A DNA stretch of 64,000 nucleotides from Stappia stellulata DSM 5886 (GTDB taxonomy: Bacteria; Pseudomonadota; Alphaproteobacteria; Rhizobiales; Stappiaceae), in the NCBI RefSeq assembly GCF_000423705.1, contig NZ_AUIM01000004.1:248001-312000 (forward strand). Direction: 5' to 3'. Under the pieces are notes generated by a model. It was not told the DNA's origin. It searched no databases and was given only the letters and a program-made list of their open reading frames with translations. The translations under genes were made by a program, and so were the position numbers. Of the stretch, positions 1-8,477 are shown piece by piece (within the stretch, counting starts at the first letter, position 1; each line of letters begins with the position of its first letter).

Positions 1-500
1 AATGCGATGGGGATTTCGCGGCGCTCGACTTCTCGTTGGAGGTCTTCCATCAGCGTCGTTCCACGCTTGTCGCGCGGCGCATGCAGACGATGCACGCTGT
101 GGCCGACGTGCCGATAGGTGTCGATCAATTCCAGGTCGACGCCGGCCGTATCCACCAGCCATTCCACCAGTTCAGCGGAGGTCTCGGCAAGACGCTGCGT
201 CAGGTGCGGTGCATCATGATCGCCGCTGACGCGGAAAAGATCGGCGGCGAACCGCGCTGGATCGTCGGATATTCCGCGCTCCACCTGGAAGCGCGTTCCG
301 GCGCCGGGAATGGAGCCGCTCGAAAGGCTCGTGTTGCCGGCGATGGCGTGGCCCTTCTCGACAACCGCAACGTCGGCGCCGGCCTCATGGGCGGCGATGG
401 CCGCGACGAGGCCGCAGCCGCCTGCGCCGATCACCAGCACATCCACTGCGATGTCGGCCTCGACAGTCCCTGACGTGGAGGGGGGCGACGGATCAGACAT
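1..500 (-). CDS. FAD-dependent dehydrogenase, fumarate reductase/succinate dehydrogenase flavoprotein type (partial)
   Basis: The reading frame starts at an ATG at 500 and runs off the left edge of the window, so only about 166 N-terminal residues are visible. Residues 22 to 48 form a Rossmann FAD-binding segment with the GAGGCG fingerprint followed by an acidic residue ending a second strand (VVEKG). It is followed by NTSLSSGSIPG, typical of the flavoprotein family that includes fumarate reductase, ketosteroid dehydrogenase and related FAD dehydrogenases. The substrate cannot be told. The gene is divergent from the TctB/TctA pair, and its promoter region holds an operator-like site at 685, so it probably belongs to the same regulon as the rest of the cluster. 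Confidence 0.85.
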   Translation of the reverse strand, partial: MSDPSPPSTSGTVEADIAVDVLVIGAGGCGLVAAIAAHEAGADVAVVEKGHAIAGNTSLSSGSIPGAGTRFQVERGISDDPARFAADLFRVSGDHDAPHLTQRLAETSAELVEWLVDTAGVDLELIDTYRHVGHSVHRLHAPRDKRGTTLMEDLQREVERREIPIA

Positions 501-661
501 TGCACGCCCTCGCAACGCAGGCGAAACGATTGGAAATCCGGGTGTCGGGGAAGGGGAATCTCGTCATCGGTCCTCGTCTTCGCTGTTGCCGCACGGGCGT
601 CGCGGCGATCTTTACGGAAGGGTGTCGCGCCGGTTTTCGGCGGGGCGGTGGAGATGCTGAG

Positions 662-693
662 ATTATTGAAGCGCGGCGGTAAACTGTCAACAG
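662..693 (-). promoter_or_regulatory. Leftward promoter with overlapping TGTYRACA operator
   Basis: CTGTCAACAG lies at 684 to 693. On the minus strand it reads TGTTGACA and so contains a perfect -35 hexamer TTGACA (690 to 685). A 17-base spacer is followed by AATAAT (667 to 662), five of six matches to a -10 box. The promoter points at the flavoprotein gene starting at 500. The operator sits on the -35, so a bound repressor would compete with RNA polymerase. Confidence 0.6.
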
Positions 694-794
694 AAGGCGG
701 GCGTCCGATACAAAGACATCTTGAACGCCATGATTTTCTGAAAAAATACATCCCTTGATGGTGATTTTTTGGAGTCAAGCAATCTCTTTGGTTC

Positions 795-808
795 AAAGTG
801 TTGACATT
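795..808 (+). promoter_or_regulatory. TGTYRACA operator with plus-strand TTGACA
   Basis: AAAGTGTTGACATT holds the core TGTTGACA at 799 to 806, which contains TTGACA on the plus strand, pointing at tctB. No good -10 box follows at 17 bases. With the site at 685 it gives two operator copies in this divergent intergenic region. Confidence 0.55.
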
Positions 809-835
809 TTTCCTGCGCTGTCGCAAAAAATTGTG

Positions 836-1438
836 GTGCCTGGGTCGGGGGACGGGCCGCACCCGTCCGGATCCGGCCACGAGTCGTCCGACGATCACGC
901 GGCACTCGCTTCGCCGCCGCCTCGTCTTGAACGGGAGTGTGCCTCGTTGCCGCAGCGACCGGATCGAAACGCGCTGGCCGAGCTCGCAGTGCCGTTGGCA
1001 CTGATGGGCGGCGCCGGCTGGGCGATGTGGCAGGCGGGAACCTACGGCGTCGGCAGTTTGCGCATGCCTGGAGCAGGCGGCTATCCTTTCATTCTTTCGA
1101 TCGGGCTGTTTCTGGCCGGCGCAGTGTTGGCGTTTGCGCCGGCCGGCCGTCTCGTCCGTGCCGTCCGGACGCGCGGTGAGCGCCCGACGGCGAACGAGGC
1201 GCCGGTCGATCCCGATGCGCGGCTGGGGCTGCAACGTGCGGCCGCCCTCGTGGCAGTTCTGGCCGGCTGGATCTTCCTCTTCGAAAGCGTTGGCTTCGTC
1301 GTCGCATCGGTGTTGTGCTCGGCCGTTGTATGCCTGATCGGCGGCCTGCGGTCGCCGGTACGCGCCGCCCTCTTCGCCTGCGCGCTGACCGCCTTCTGCT
1401 ACCTGCTCTTCGTCATGGCGCTCGGCCTGCCGCTTTGA
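836..1438 (+). CDS. TctB-family small membrane subunit of a tripartite tricarboxylate transporter
   Basis: The C-terminal 150 residues have four hydrophobic segments. They include the TctB-like N-terminal pattern in which a first helix is followed by a short loop with MPGAGGYPF and then a second helix, and two more helices follow around a GLRSP loop. TctB is the small membrane subunit of TTT secondary importers, which carry carboxylates using a periplasmic binding protein. The frame is open from 755, but an operator-like site lies at 799, so a later start is more likely. I chose a GTG at 836; GTG 833 or a start further down is possible, and no clear ribosome binding site decides. TctA follows after 47 bases. 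No tctC precedes it, which is unusual. Confidence 0.7.
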   Translation: MPGSGDGPHPSGSGHESSDDHAALASPPPRLERECASLPQRPDRNALAELAVPLALMGGAGWAMWQAGTYGVGSLRMPGAGGYPFILSIGLFLAGAVLAFAPAGRLVRAVRTRGERPTANEAPVDPDARLGLQRAAALVAVLAGWIFLFESVGFVVASVLCSAVVCLIGGLRSPVRAALFACALTAFCYLLFVMALGLPL

Positions 1439-1485
1439 CGCGGCAGCCTTCGCGACCGTCCCCCCCAACCGAACCGAGCGGCAAG

Positions 1486-2985
1486 ATGGATAACGTCCTT
1501 CAGGGATTTATGATGGCATTCGGCCCGGAGCAGATTCTCTTCTGCTTCGTCGGGGTCCTTCTGGGCACCTTGGTCGGTACGCTCCCGGGTATCGGAGCCG
1601 CGGCCTGCATATCGATCGTCCTGCCGATGACCTTCGGGCTTGACGGGCTAACTGCGCTGATCATGCTTTCCGGCATCTTCTACGGCTCCCAGTACGGCAG
1701 TTCGACGGCCGCGATCCTGCTGAACATACCGGGCACCTCGACGGCCGCCGTCACCTGCCTCGACGGCTATCCAATGGCGCAGCAGGGCAGGGCGGGCACG
1801 GCGCTTTTTGTCACCACGATTGCATCCTTCATCGGCGGCAGCATCGCCATCATTCTTCTGATGGGCATTTCTCCGGTGCTTGCGAAGCTCGCCTTGCAGT
1901 TCGGATCGGCAGAGTACTTCGCCGTCATGGTACTCGGGCTGGTCGCGGCGCTCTCGATGGGCGCGGGCAGCGTCGCAAAGGGCGCGGCGATGACCGTCCT
2001 GGGGCTCCTGCTCGGCACGTTCGGCATGGATATGACGACCGGAGCCATGCGCTACACCTTCGGTTTTCCCGAGATGACGGAGGGCATCGGTATCCTCGTT
2101 CTCACTATGGGGCTGTTCGGCGTTTCCGAACTGCTTGAGAACGTCAGCCGCCGGCAGGTCGCCGCGCCTGCAGCACACAGCTACAAGCTGCGCACCATGC
2201 TGCCGAGCCGGGCGGAACGCCGGCAGATGTATGGCCCGTGCTTCCGCGGAACGGCGATTGGATCCTTGATCGGGGCGCTGCCCGGTGCGGGGCCAACGGT
2301 CGCGGCCTTCCTCGCCTATTCGCTGGAGCAGAAGGTCTCGCGCACGCCCGAAAGGTTCGGCAAGGGCGCCATCGAGGGGATCACCGCGCCCGAGGCCGCC
2401 AACAACGCGGCGGTCCAGTCGGCCTTCATCCCCACGCTGAGTCTCGGCATTCCAGGCGATGCGGTGATGGCCATCCTGCTTGCCGCAATGACGCTTCACG
2501 GCATCATCCCCGGCTCTCAGTTCATGACCTCGGAGCCGGAGTTCTTCTGGGGACTCATCGCGAGCTTCTGGATTGGCAACCTGTTGCTGCTGGCGCTCAA
2601 CCTGCCGCTCATCGGATTGTGGGCCCGCATCACCAGCATCCCGCATTACTACCTGTCGGCACTGATCGCCATTTTGATCCTTCTTGGCGTCTACAGCGCC
2701 CGCAGCAGCCTTTTCGATGTCGCGCTTGCGATCCTCATCGGCGTGGCGGGCTGGGTGCTGTCGCGCAACCGATACCCGATGGCGCCGCTTATCCTCGGCT
2801 TCGTGCTCGGACCGCTTCTCGAGGAGCATTTTCGGCGCGTCATGCTGATCTCCCGCGGTGACCTAACGGCGCTGTGGGGCAGCGAGGTCGCGCTCGTGCT
2901 CCTGCTGACGGCGGTGGGCCTCGTCGTACTGACCGTATGGCGTCATCTGCGGCGCGATGGACCAGAGACTGCCGCTGCGCCCTAG
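1486..2985 (+). CDS. TctA-family large membrane subunit of a tripartite tricarboxylate transporter
   Basis: This 499-residue, very hydrophobic protein has the usual TctA length of about 500. Family motifs are visible: GTLPGIGAAA near residue 30, GIFYGSQYGSSTAAILLNIPGT near 65 to 86, and in the second half a repeat of the same fold with GALPGAGPTVAAF and EAANNAAVQSAFIPTLSLGIPG. It is the transmembrane permease of a TTT importer in the inner membrane. It lies 47 bases after tctB and is probably in the same transcript. The binding protein for this pair is not beside it; the intact tctC at 14,772 or the broken copy near 8,500 are candidates. The ATG at 1486 begins a typical TctA N-terminus. Confidence 0.93.
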   Translation: MDNVLQGFMMAFGPEQILFCFVGVLLGTLVGTLPGIGAAACISIVLPMTFGLDGLTALIMLSGIFYGSQYGSSTAAILLNIPGTSTAAVTCLDGYPMAQQGRAGTALFVTTIASFIGGSIAIILLMGISPVLAKLALQFGSAEYFAVMVLGLVAALSMGAGSVAKGAAMTVLGLLLGTFGMDMTTGAMRYTFGFPEMTEGIGILVLTMGLFGVSELLENVSRRQVAAPAAHSYKLRTMLPSRAERRQMYGPCFRGTAIGSLIGALPGAGPTVAAFLAYSLEQKVSRTPERFGKGAIEGITAPEAANNAAVQSAFIPTLSLGIPGDAVMAILLAAMTLHGIIPGSQFMTSEPEFFWGLIASFWIGNLLLLALNLPLIGLWARITSIPHYYLSALIAILILLGVYSARSSLFDVALAILIGVAGWVLSRNRYPMAPLILGFVLGPLLEEHFRRVMLISRGDLTALWGSEVALVLLLTAVGLVVLTVWRHLRRDGPETAAAP

Positions 2986-3642
2986 GTGTGATGTGTGATG
3001 TCCCATAAGGGTGTTCCTGGGGACCAACCGCCTGAAGCTGGTTGTTACGACAGAGCTGGCTGACAGGGGGAACCCGGATGGCAGCTCGTCATCAGACGGG
3101 CGATCCACTTGGCCACCTCGCGGCGGCGTATGACATTTCTCAGCGCACGGTGTTCAAGTGGCTGATGCGCTCCAGCGTGGCGCGCCGGCTGGCGGAGGCC
3201 GGACTGTCGCGGATGTCCCGGTTTTGTTCGGTCGAACCTGTGTGCCGCTATCGGCGCGAGCGACCCGGCAAGCAATTCCTCCCCCCGGAAACGGCGGCTT
3301 GGCGGGAATCGACGATGGCGGGATGGGCGCCCTCAGCCCGGATCCGCATCTCGCGCGGGTTCACGACCCGGCGCTGCTTCAGCCTGAGGGACGGACACCT
3401 TCGCGAAGATATTGTTTCCGATATATCTTCGTTGGTCCATACCTGATGGACGGTCGCGCGAGTCCGCGGCCGGCGGCTCTCCCGCACTCCGGAGATCCTC
3501 ACGGTTAGGAGAGCCGTGCCGGTTGGGAACCAGGGAGCCACGGCGAGGGCAAACCGAGAAGGCTCGCGCCGCGCCCTCCGGCGGCTGCAAAGAAGAGCGT
3601 TGCAGTGGCGACGACGACCGTGCGCCAGCGACCGGCCAAGGC
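2986..3642 (+). pseudogene. Gene-poor stretch with a possible decayed transposase N-terminus
   Basis: Between tctA and ubiX no intact gene is convincing. From an ATG at 3078 a frame encodes about 30 residues resembling the helix-turn-helix at the N-terminus of IS481/IS3-type transposases (PLGHLAAAYDISQRTVFKWL). The frame then loses any family resemblance, suggesting frameshifts or truncation. The rest, 3,450 to 3,642, shows nothing I can name. The call rests on one short HTH match and is weak. Confidence 0.3.
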
Positions 3643-4215
3643 TTAGCTTCGTCCGGTCCAGCGGCCGGCAACGCCGGCATCGATATCAAACAGATCGAGA
3701 AGCCGGCCGACCGAATGGTCGATGATCTGTGTGATCTCCTGCGGGCGATTGTAAAAGGCCGGCACCAGCGGCGCAACGATGGCGCCGGCCTCCGTAACGG
3801 CCGTCATGGAGCGCAGATGGCCAAGATGGAGGGGCGTCTCCCTGAGGCCGAGCACAAGCCTGCGACGCTCCTTGAGGACGACGTCGGCGGCGCGGGTCAT
3901 GAGCGACGATGTCACGCCCGTGGCGATCTCGCTCATCGTGCGGATCGAACACGGCAGTATCAGCATGCCGCGTGTGCGGAACGATCCCGAGGCGATCGAT
4001 GCGCCGACATCGCCGATCGGATGGCAGTGATTGGCGAGCGCCTTCACGTCGCGCGGGGCGATGTCGACTTCGGAGCGCATGGTCATTTCCGCAGACTTGG
4101 TGACCACGAGATGCGTCTCGATACCGAGCGCGCTCAGGATCTCCAGAGCCCGGATCCCGTAGATCACGCCGGAGGCTCCCGAAATTCCAACGATCATGGG
4201 CGACGATGCGGTCAT
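3643..4215 (-). CDS. ubiX: UbiX-family flavin prenyltransferase
   Basis: This 190-residue protein has the normal UbiX length. UbiX joins a dimethylallyl group to FMN, giving prenylated FMN, the cofactor of UbiD decarboxylases. Seen here are the N-terminal GISGASGVIYG flavin-phosphate motif, LPCSIRTMSEIATG in the middle and the C-terminal series LKERRRLVLGLRETPLHLGHL followed by PAFYNRPQ. All are hallmarks of the family. A UbiD-family decarboxylase is encoded at 12,996 to 14,492, so a working pair is present in the cluster. The start overlaps the stop of a small upstream ORF by ATGA, which implies translational coupling. Confidence 0.93.
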   Translation of the reverse strand: MTASSPMIVGISGASGVIYGIRALEILSALGIETHLVVTKSAEMTMRSEVDIAPRDVKALANHCHPIGDVGASIASGSFRTRGMLILPCSIRTMSEIATGVTSSLMTRAADVVLKERRRLVLGLRETPLHLGHLRSMTAVTEAGAIVAPLVPAFYNRPQEITQIIDHSVGRLLDLFDIDAGVAGRWTGRS

Positions 4216-4463
4216 GAAGGGGTCATGCGCAGATCGGGATGGATGGGGTTCGCGACGGCGGGAGGCATGCTTGGTGGAACGTTGGCGCGGACAGAGAGGC
4301 CCCGTTCACGAAGGGCTGCACATGCGCGGATCGCTCCAGGCGGACCGGAAACCGGTCGCCTGAACGGCCGCGCCCTTTGGGATTGGATGACGGCATGGAT
4401 CTTGTGCTGGCCGTCATGCGCTGCGGCATCGCTTATCTGCCAGCTTGGTCGTTCGCAATCCAT
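4212..4463 (-). CDS. Small protein of unknown function, coupled to ubiX
   Basis: An 83-residue frame starts at an ATG at 4463 preceded by GGGAGA at good spacing, and its TGA overlaps the ubiX ATG (ATGA). That arrangement is why I treat it as a gene. The product is basic and proline-rich, has no membrane segment and no CxxC pair, so it does not look like the small zinc-containing subunit of hydroxyarylate decarboxylases. I do not recognise it. The divergent promoter region with an operator at 4546 lies just upstream. Confidence 0.45.
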   Translation of the reverse strand: MDCERPSWQISDAAAHDGQHKIHAVIQSQRARPFRRPVSGPPGAIRACAALRERGLSVRANVPPSMPPAVANPIHPDLRMTPS

Positions 4464-4541
4464 ACTCTGTCTCCCTCTGTGTCCTTCGCGATGTCCTGCA
4501 GGCTCGTGTCAGTCTGGTTGACGCTACGATACATCACGCGC

Positions 4542-4557
4542 AAAGTGTCGACAGTTT
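4542..4557. promoter_or_regulatory. TGTYRACA operator in a divergent promoter region
   Basis: AAAGTGTCGACAGTTT has the fully symmetric core TGTCGACA at 4546 to 4553 with A- and T-rich arms. It lies between the leftward ubiX unit (start 4463) and the rightward amidase unit (start 4665) and could control both. Confidence 0.6.
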
Positions 4558-4664
4558 AAGCAAGGGTGTGCTGAATGGAAAGGCCCAAGCTCCCAAATCC
4601 TTTGGTTCTGGGCGAGCATCATGCTGGTCCGGGGGGGGCGAGGGAGACGAAAAGGAGATTGGAC

Positions 4665-4931
4665 ATGGCGGCAGACGATGGCGACACAATCGACGGCGGG
4701 GGTGGCGCCGGCGATCGGGAGACCGGGCCGGAGCCGACCCGGCAGGGACGGGCAGGGCAGTCGACCGCCAATGTCCGGCAGGCCGGCTCTATCGGAGCTG
4801 CCACGGAGCGGTCGGCCGGACCGAGCGGCAGGCGCGATCACCGCGGGCCCTTTGAACCCGGAGTTGCGTTCGCTCCGACTGCCGAGCCGGCTTACCGCTT
4901 CGTGCCGGACAATGAGCCGGACGCATCATGA
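4665..4931 (+). CDS. Small protein of unknown function, coupled to the amidase
   Basis: The start is an ATG with AAGGAG seven bases upstream, and the TGA overlaps the amidase ATG by ATGA. The 88-residue product is rich in Gly, Asp and Arg in its first half and ends in a more ordered segment (FEPGVAFAP, then YRFVPDNEPDAS). It could be a small accessory subunit of the amidase, in the way small AtzG or GatC proteins pair with other amidase-signature enzymes, but no similarity to those is visible. Function is unknown. Confidence 0.55.
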   Translation: MAADDGDTIDGGGGAGDRETGPEPTRQGRAGQSTANVRQAGSIGAATERSAGPSGRRDHRGPFEPGVAFAPTAEPAYRFVPDNEPDAS

Positions 4932-6337
4932 TCGCGTATCCGACCATCGCCGAGGCCGGCCGGATGCTGCGCGCCGGCGCGATCAGCAGCGTAGACCTGA
5001 CCTTGCATCATCTCGAGCGAATTGCGCGGCTCAATGATCGGATCGATGCTTATCTGGTTGTCCTGGAGGAGCCGGCGCTTGCCGCGGCCGAGCGTGCCGA
5101 TGCCGCTTTTCGTGCTGGCGCGGACCATGGCCCGATGCATGGCATCCCGTATTGCCTTAAGGATATCTTCGACGTCGCGGGCATGGTCACAACGTGCCAT
5201 TCGCGCATCGTACCCGAAGAGCCGGCGGCCACGGATGCCGCCGTTGTGGTCCGGCTCGCAGCGGCCGGAGCGATCCTTCTCGGCAAGACCGCCCTGCACG
5301 AATTCGGTACCGGCGGTCCGACCTTCGACCTGCCTTTCCCTCCGGCCCGCAATCCATGGAACCGGAACCATCATCCGGGCGGCTCGAGCAGCGGGTCGGG
5401 CGCTGCGGTCTCCGCCGGCCTCGCAATGGCGGGCATCGGCACGGATACGCTCGGATCGGTGCGCAGCCCGGCAACGGCTTGCGGTCTCGTCGGCCTGAAG
5501 CCGACCTATGATGTGGTGCCGCGCCGGGGCTGTTTCCCTCTTGCCTTTTCGCTCGATCATGTCGGGCCTCTGACCCGCACGGTGGAGGACTGCGCGCTCA
5601 TCATGGACGTCGTCGCCGAGCCCGCCCGAGGGGGCGGCTCCTATGGTGCGGAACTCGGGCACGGGCTCAAGGGGCTGCGCATCGGCACGCTCGCCTCCTT
5701 TCACGAAGCGGCCGGGGCGATCGATCCTGATATCGAGGCGGGTTTCGGGAATGCCCTTGCCGCCCTGCGCGACGTCGGCGCCGAGGTCGTCGCGATCGAC
5801 GATCTTCCGCCCCTTGCCGCGTTTCAGACCACGGCACTGACGATCCACCGCGCAGAGGCCTATACGATACATCAGGCCTGGCTTGCCGAACGACCGGACG
5901 ACTATTGCGCCATCAGCCGCGAAAAGCTGCGGGCAGGTGCGTCGCTCGGCGCGTCCGATTTCATCACCGCGCAACAGGCGCGGGGCGAACTCATCGCGCG
6001 CTACCGGCGCGCGACAACGGGGGTCGATGCCGTGATCGGGCTGTCCTCTTTCGCGCTTCCCTGTCGGATCGACGATCAGGCCGCGCTCGGTGAGACCTAC
6101 CGGCGCCATATGCGCACGCCCTTCAATGTTCTTGGGTATCCGACCCTGTCCATGCCCGTCGGATTGTCGAGCACCGGTTTGCCGCTCGCCGTACAGCTCT
6201 CGGCGCGTCCCCATGGCGAGCCACGCCTTCTGCGGATCGCCGACGGTCTGGAGCGGGCCCTCGGCCGGATGAACACGCCGCCGGGTTTCGCCTGGGAGGG
6301 CGCGCGACCCATGGGATTGCCGGACCCTGCGGGTTGA
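4928..6337 (+). CDS. Amidase-signature family amidohydrolase
   Basis: This 469-residue protein belongs to the amidase-signature family, which hydrolyses C-N bonds with a Ser-cisSer-Lys triad. The triad is visible with family spacing: Lys78 in YCLKDIFDV, the cis-Ser near 153 in GGSSSGSG and the nucleophile Ser177 in GTDTLGSVRSPA. The residue before GS is Leu, where most members have Gly. The C-terminal part has NVLGYPTLSMPVG, common in the GatA/allophanate-hydrolase branch. The substrate is unknown; in this cluster it could release a carboxylate from an amide intermediate. It is translationally coupled to the small ORF before it. Confidence 0.92.
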   Translation: MIAYPTIAEAGRMLRAGAISSVDLTLHHLERIARLNDRIDAYLVVLEEPALAAAERADAAFRAGADHGPMHGIPYCLKDIFDVAGMVTTCHSRIVPEEPAATDAAVVVRLAAAGAILLGKTALHEFGTGGPTFDLPFPPARNPWNRNHHPGGSSSGSGAAVSAGLAMAGIGTDTLGSVRSPATACGLVGLKPTYDVVPRRGCFPLAFSLDHVGPLTRTVEDCALIMDVVAEPARGGGSYGAELGHGLKGLRIGTLASFHEAAGAIDPDIEAGFGNALAALRDVGAEVVAIDDLPPLAAFQTTALTIHRAEAYTIHQAWLAERPDDYCAISREKLRAGASLGASDFITAQQARGELIARYRRATTGVDAVIGLSSFALPCRIDDQAALGETYRRHMRTPFNVLGYPTLSMPVGLSSTGLPLAVQLSARPHGEPRLLRIADGLERALGRMNTPPGFAWEGARPMGLPDPAG

Positions 6338-6349
6338 TCAAGCGCCCAG

Positions 6350-6365
6350 TAATGTTAACACTTTT
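6350..6365. promoter_or_regulatory. TGTYRACA operator after the amidase
   Basis: Core TGTTAACA at 6353 to 6360, followed by CTTTT. It is the first of three sites in the 493-base intergenic region before the aldehyde dehydrogenase gene. Confidence 0.45.
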
Positions 6366-6656
6366 GGTGTGAAGCGGCGTTGGGCGCCGGAACAGCTGCA
6401 CCCGGGTCGGGCTTTCCATGTCTCGCCCAGATTGACGCGCTTCTGCGCGAACAGGATCAATTGCGGGGATTGGAAAAAGTCTAGTAAAGCAACAAAATCA
6501 GATAATTAATTTTGCTTTGCAGCTTTTCGTTCCGCATGACGCTGCGTCCGACGTATCGAATTCCGGATGCGATCACACGACTACAGCGCCTGTACGGCCC
6601 GGAGAGGGTGAATTGTCGGTGCGGCATATTGACCCGAGTCACGGCGTTATGATAGC

Positions 6657-6671
6657 AAAGTGTCAACAGAA
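6657..6671. promoter_or_regulatory. TGTYRACA operator upstream of the aldehyde dehydrogenase
   Basis: AAAGTGTCAACAGAA with core TGTCAACA at 6661 to 6668. The TTGACA read-out is on the minus strand here although no minus-strand gene follows. It may act as an auxiliary site with 6785. No other gene is visible in 6,338 to 6,810. Confidence 0.5.
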
Positions 6672-6780
6672 TTGTGAATTCTAAGCGCTATTATTACGCA
6701 AGGCCTGCTGGCTCCGGGAGCGTACGTCACGGCGTGGCTGCGGGGTGATATGACGGGGTCGATTGGCGAGACTTTGTTCT

Positions 6781-6794
6781 AAAGTGTCGACACT
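6781..6794 (+). promoter_or_regulatory. TGTYRACA operator next to the aldehyde dehydrogenase start
   Basis: AAAGTGTCGACACT, core TGTCGACA at 6785 to 6792, is the most symmetric copy (AGTGTCGACACT is a perfect 12-base palindrome). It lies 17 to 25 bases upstream of the first start codon, where bound protein would block transcription. Confidence 0.6.
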
Positions 6795-6810
6795 CGACGG
6801 GGGGAAGTAA

Positions 6811-6834
6811 ATGACGACGGGCGAGGGACGATGA
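6811..6834 (+). CDS. Possible 7-codon leader ORF coupled to the aldehyde dehydrogenase
   Basis: An ATG at 6811 follows a G-rich ribosome-binding stretch (GGGGGGAAG) and encodes MTTGEGR. Its TGA overlaps the ATG of the next gene (ATGA). It may be a leader that couples translation, or chance. Confidence 0.3.
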   Translation: MTTGEGR

Positions 6835-8330
6835 GGCTGCCGCTTGATGAAAGAGATATCCGGCACACGGTGACGGCGTTGATCGATGGAGCGCCGGTCC
6901 GCGGCGGTGGAATCGAAATTCCGGTCTTCTATCCGGCAACCGGCAACCGGGTCGCGACGCTCGTCGAGGACGATGCCGCAGATATTGACCGTGCCGTCGC
7001 GGCGGCGCGCCGCGCCTTCGACCATGGACCCTGGCCACATCTCAGCGTGGAGGAGCGGCAGGAATATCTCTGCCGGTTCTCCGAGGTCATCGAGCAGAAC
7101 ATCCCGCTGCTCGCCGGCCTCGAATGCCTCGATACCGGCAAGCCGATACATGATCTCCTCACCCGCTATCTCAAGCGCACGGCCTATTGCTTCCGATTCT
7201 TTGCCGACTATATCGGTCAGTCGTCCGGGACCGTCTATGACCAGGTGAAAGGTTTCCGCACCGTTGTGGCGCGCGAGCCCGTCGGCGTCGCCGCGCTACT
7301 TGCGCCGTGGAATTCGCCGATCTCGCTTGGCGCCATGAAGGTCGCCGCCGCGCTCGCCTTCGGCAACACCTGTGTCCTGAAGCCGTCCGAGCAGACGCCC
7401 ATGGCGTTGGTGCGCCTGGTGGAACTCCTTCACGAGGCGGGATTGCCGGAGGGCGCCGTCAACGTCGTCAATGGCCGTGGGCCGGTGACTGGCGCGGCGC
7501 TCGTCGCCCATCAGGGCGTCGACCTCGTCTCCTTCACCGGAGGCACGGAGACCGGCCGCTCCATTATGGCTGCTGCGGCGCGCAATCTCGTACCCTGCAT
7601 GACGGAACTTGGCGGCAAGTCCGCCAATATCGTCTTTGCCTCCGCTAATCTCGATGATGCGCTCGATGGCGCGCTGCTCGCCATCTACACCAATGCCGGC
7701 CAGCAATGTCTCGCCGGCTCGCGCATTCTGGTGGAGCGGCCGGTCTTCGACGACTTTGTGGCGCGGTTCGCCGAGCGTGCCGAGCGCATCCGGGTCGGCG
7801 ATCCGACCGACGAGGCGACCGAGATGGGCCCGCTGGCCACCGAGGCGCATATGAACCACGTCCTTTCCTATGCCGAGTTGGCGCGCGAAGAGGGCGGCCG
7901 GCTCGTGACGGGCGGCCTCCGCGACGAGAGCCTGGGCAGTGGCTATTTCGTCAGACCGACGGCCGTCGTCGCTCCATCGAATGAGACCCGCGTGGCGCAG
8001 GAAGAGATCTTCGGTCCGTTCGCCACCTTCCTGCCCTTCGAAGGGGTCGACGAAGCCGCGGCGATCGCCAACGGCACCGATTTCGGCCTCATGTCCTATG
8101 TCTGGTCGGACCATCTGCCGACCGTCAACGCCGTCGTTCCGCGCCTGCGTTCCGGCGGTGTTATGGTCAACGCCACCATGATGCGCGATCTACGCGCGCC
8201 CTTCGGCGGCTTCAAGGACTCCGGCGTCGGCCGTGAGGGCGGCGAGGCCAGCGAGCGCTTCTACACGCAGGAGAAATTCGTCTCCACCCGAATGGTGCCG
8301 GGGCCATTGCGCCGGCTCGGCACAGTATAG
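6831..8330 (+). CDS. NAD(P)-dependent aldehyde dehydrogenase, semialdehyde dehydrogenase-like
   Basis: This 499-residue protein has the usual aldehyde dehydrogenase length and oxidises an aldehyde to a carboxylate. Catalytic residues are in place: Asn161 in PWNSP, Lys184 in VLKPSEQTP, Glu259 in ELGGKSANIVF and the nucleophile Cys293 in NAGQQCLAGSR. The closest impression is of the 2-hydroxymuconate or 5-carboxymethyl-2-hydroxymuconate semialdehyde dehydrogenase group used in aromatic ring-cleavage pathways, but the substrate cannot be fixed by eye. Three operator-like sites precede it. The downstream region is decayed, so it is probably transcribed alone now. Confidence 0.93.
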   Translation: MRLPLDERDIRHTVTALIDGAPVRGGGIEIPVFYPATGNRVATLVEDDAADIDRAVAAARRAFDHGPWPHLSVEERQEYLCRFSEVIEQNIPLLAGLECLDTGKPIHDLLTRYLKRTAYCFRFFADYIGQSSGTVYDQVKGFRTVVAREPVGVAALLAPWNSPISLGAMKVAAALAFGNTCVLKPSEQTPMALVRLVELLHEAGLPEGAVNVVNGRGPVTGAALVAHQGVDLVSFTGGTETGRSIMAAAARNLVPCMTELGGKSANIVFASANLDDALDGALLAIYTNAGQQCLAGSRILVERPVFDDFVARFAERAERIRVGDPTDEATEMGPLATEAHMNHVLSYAELAREEGGRLVTGGLRDESLGSGYFVRPTAVVAPSNETRVAQEEIFGPFATFLPFEGVDEAAAIANGTDFGLMSYVWSDHLPTVNAVVPRLRSGGVMVNATMMRDLRAPFGGFKDSGVGREGGEASERFYTQEKFVSTRMVPGPLRRLGTV

Positions 8331-8477
8331 GGAGATCGTGTGGTTCGGCACACGCATCGCCGGGCGGCGAGACGCTGATTTGGGCACCGAGAGCGCCGCC
8401 GACATCGTGGTCGGCGAGGGCGAACTCATCCATGGCAGCGCCGGTGTTCCTGCCTCCATCGACAGGAAGACGGCATA

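Noticed and set aside
431-1468. 345-residue minus-strand ORF opposite tctB
   Set aside because: It is Arg-rich with no family motif and overlaps the real TctB frame; typical antisense shadow in high-GC DNA.
3412-4521. 369-residue plus-strand ORF over ubiX
   Set aside because: Antisense to a clear UbiX family protein.
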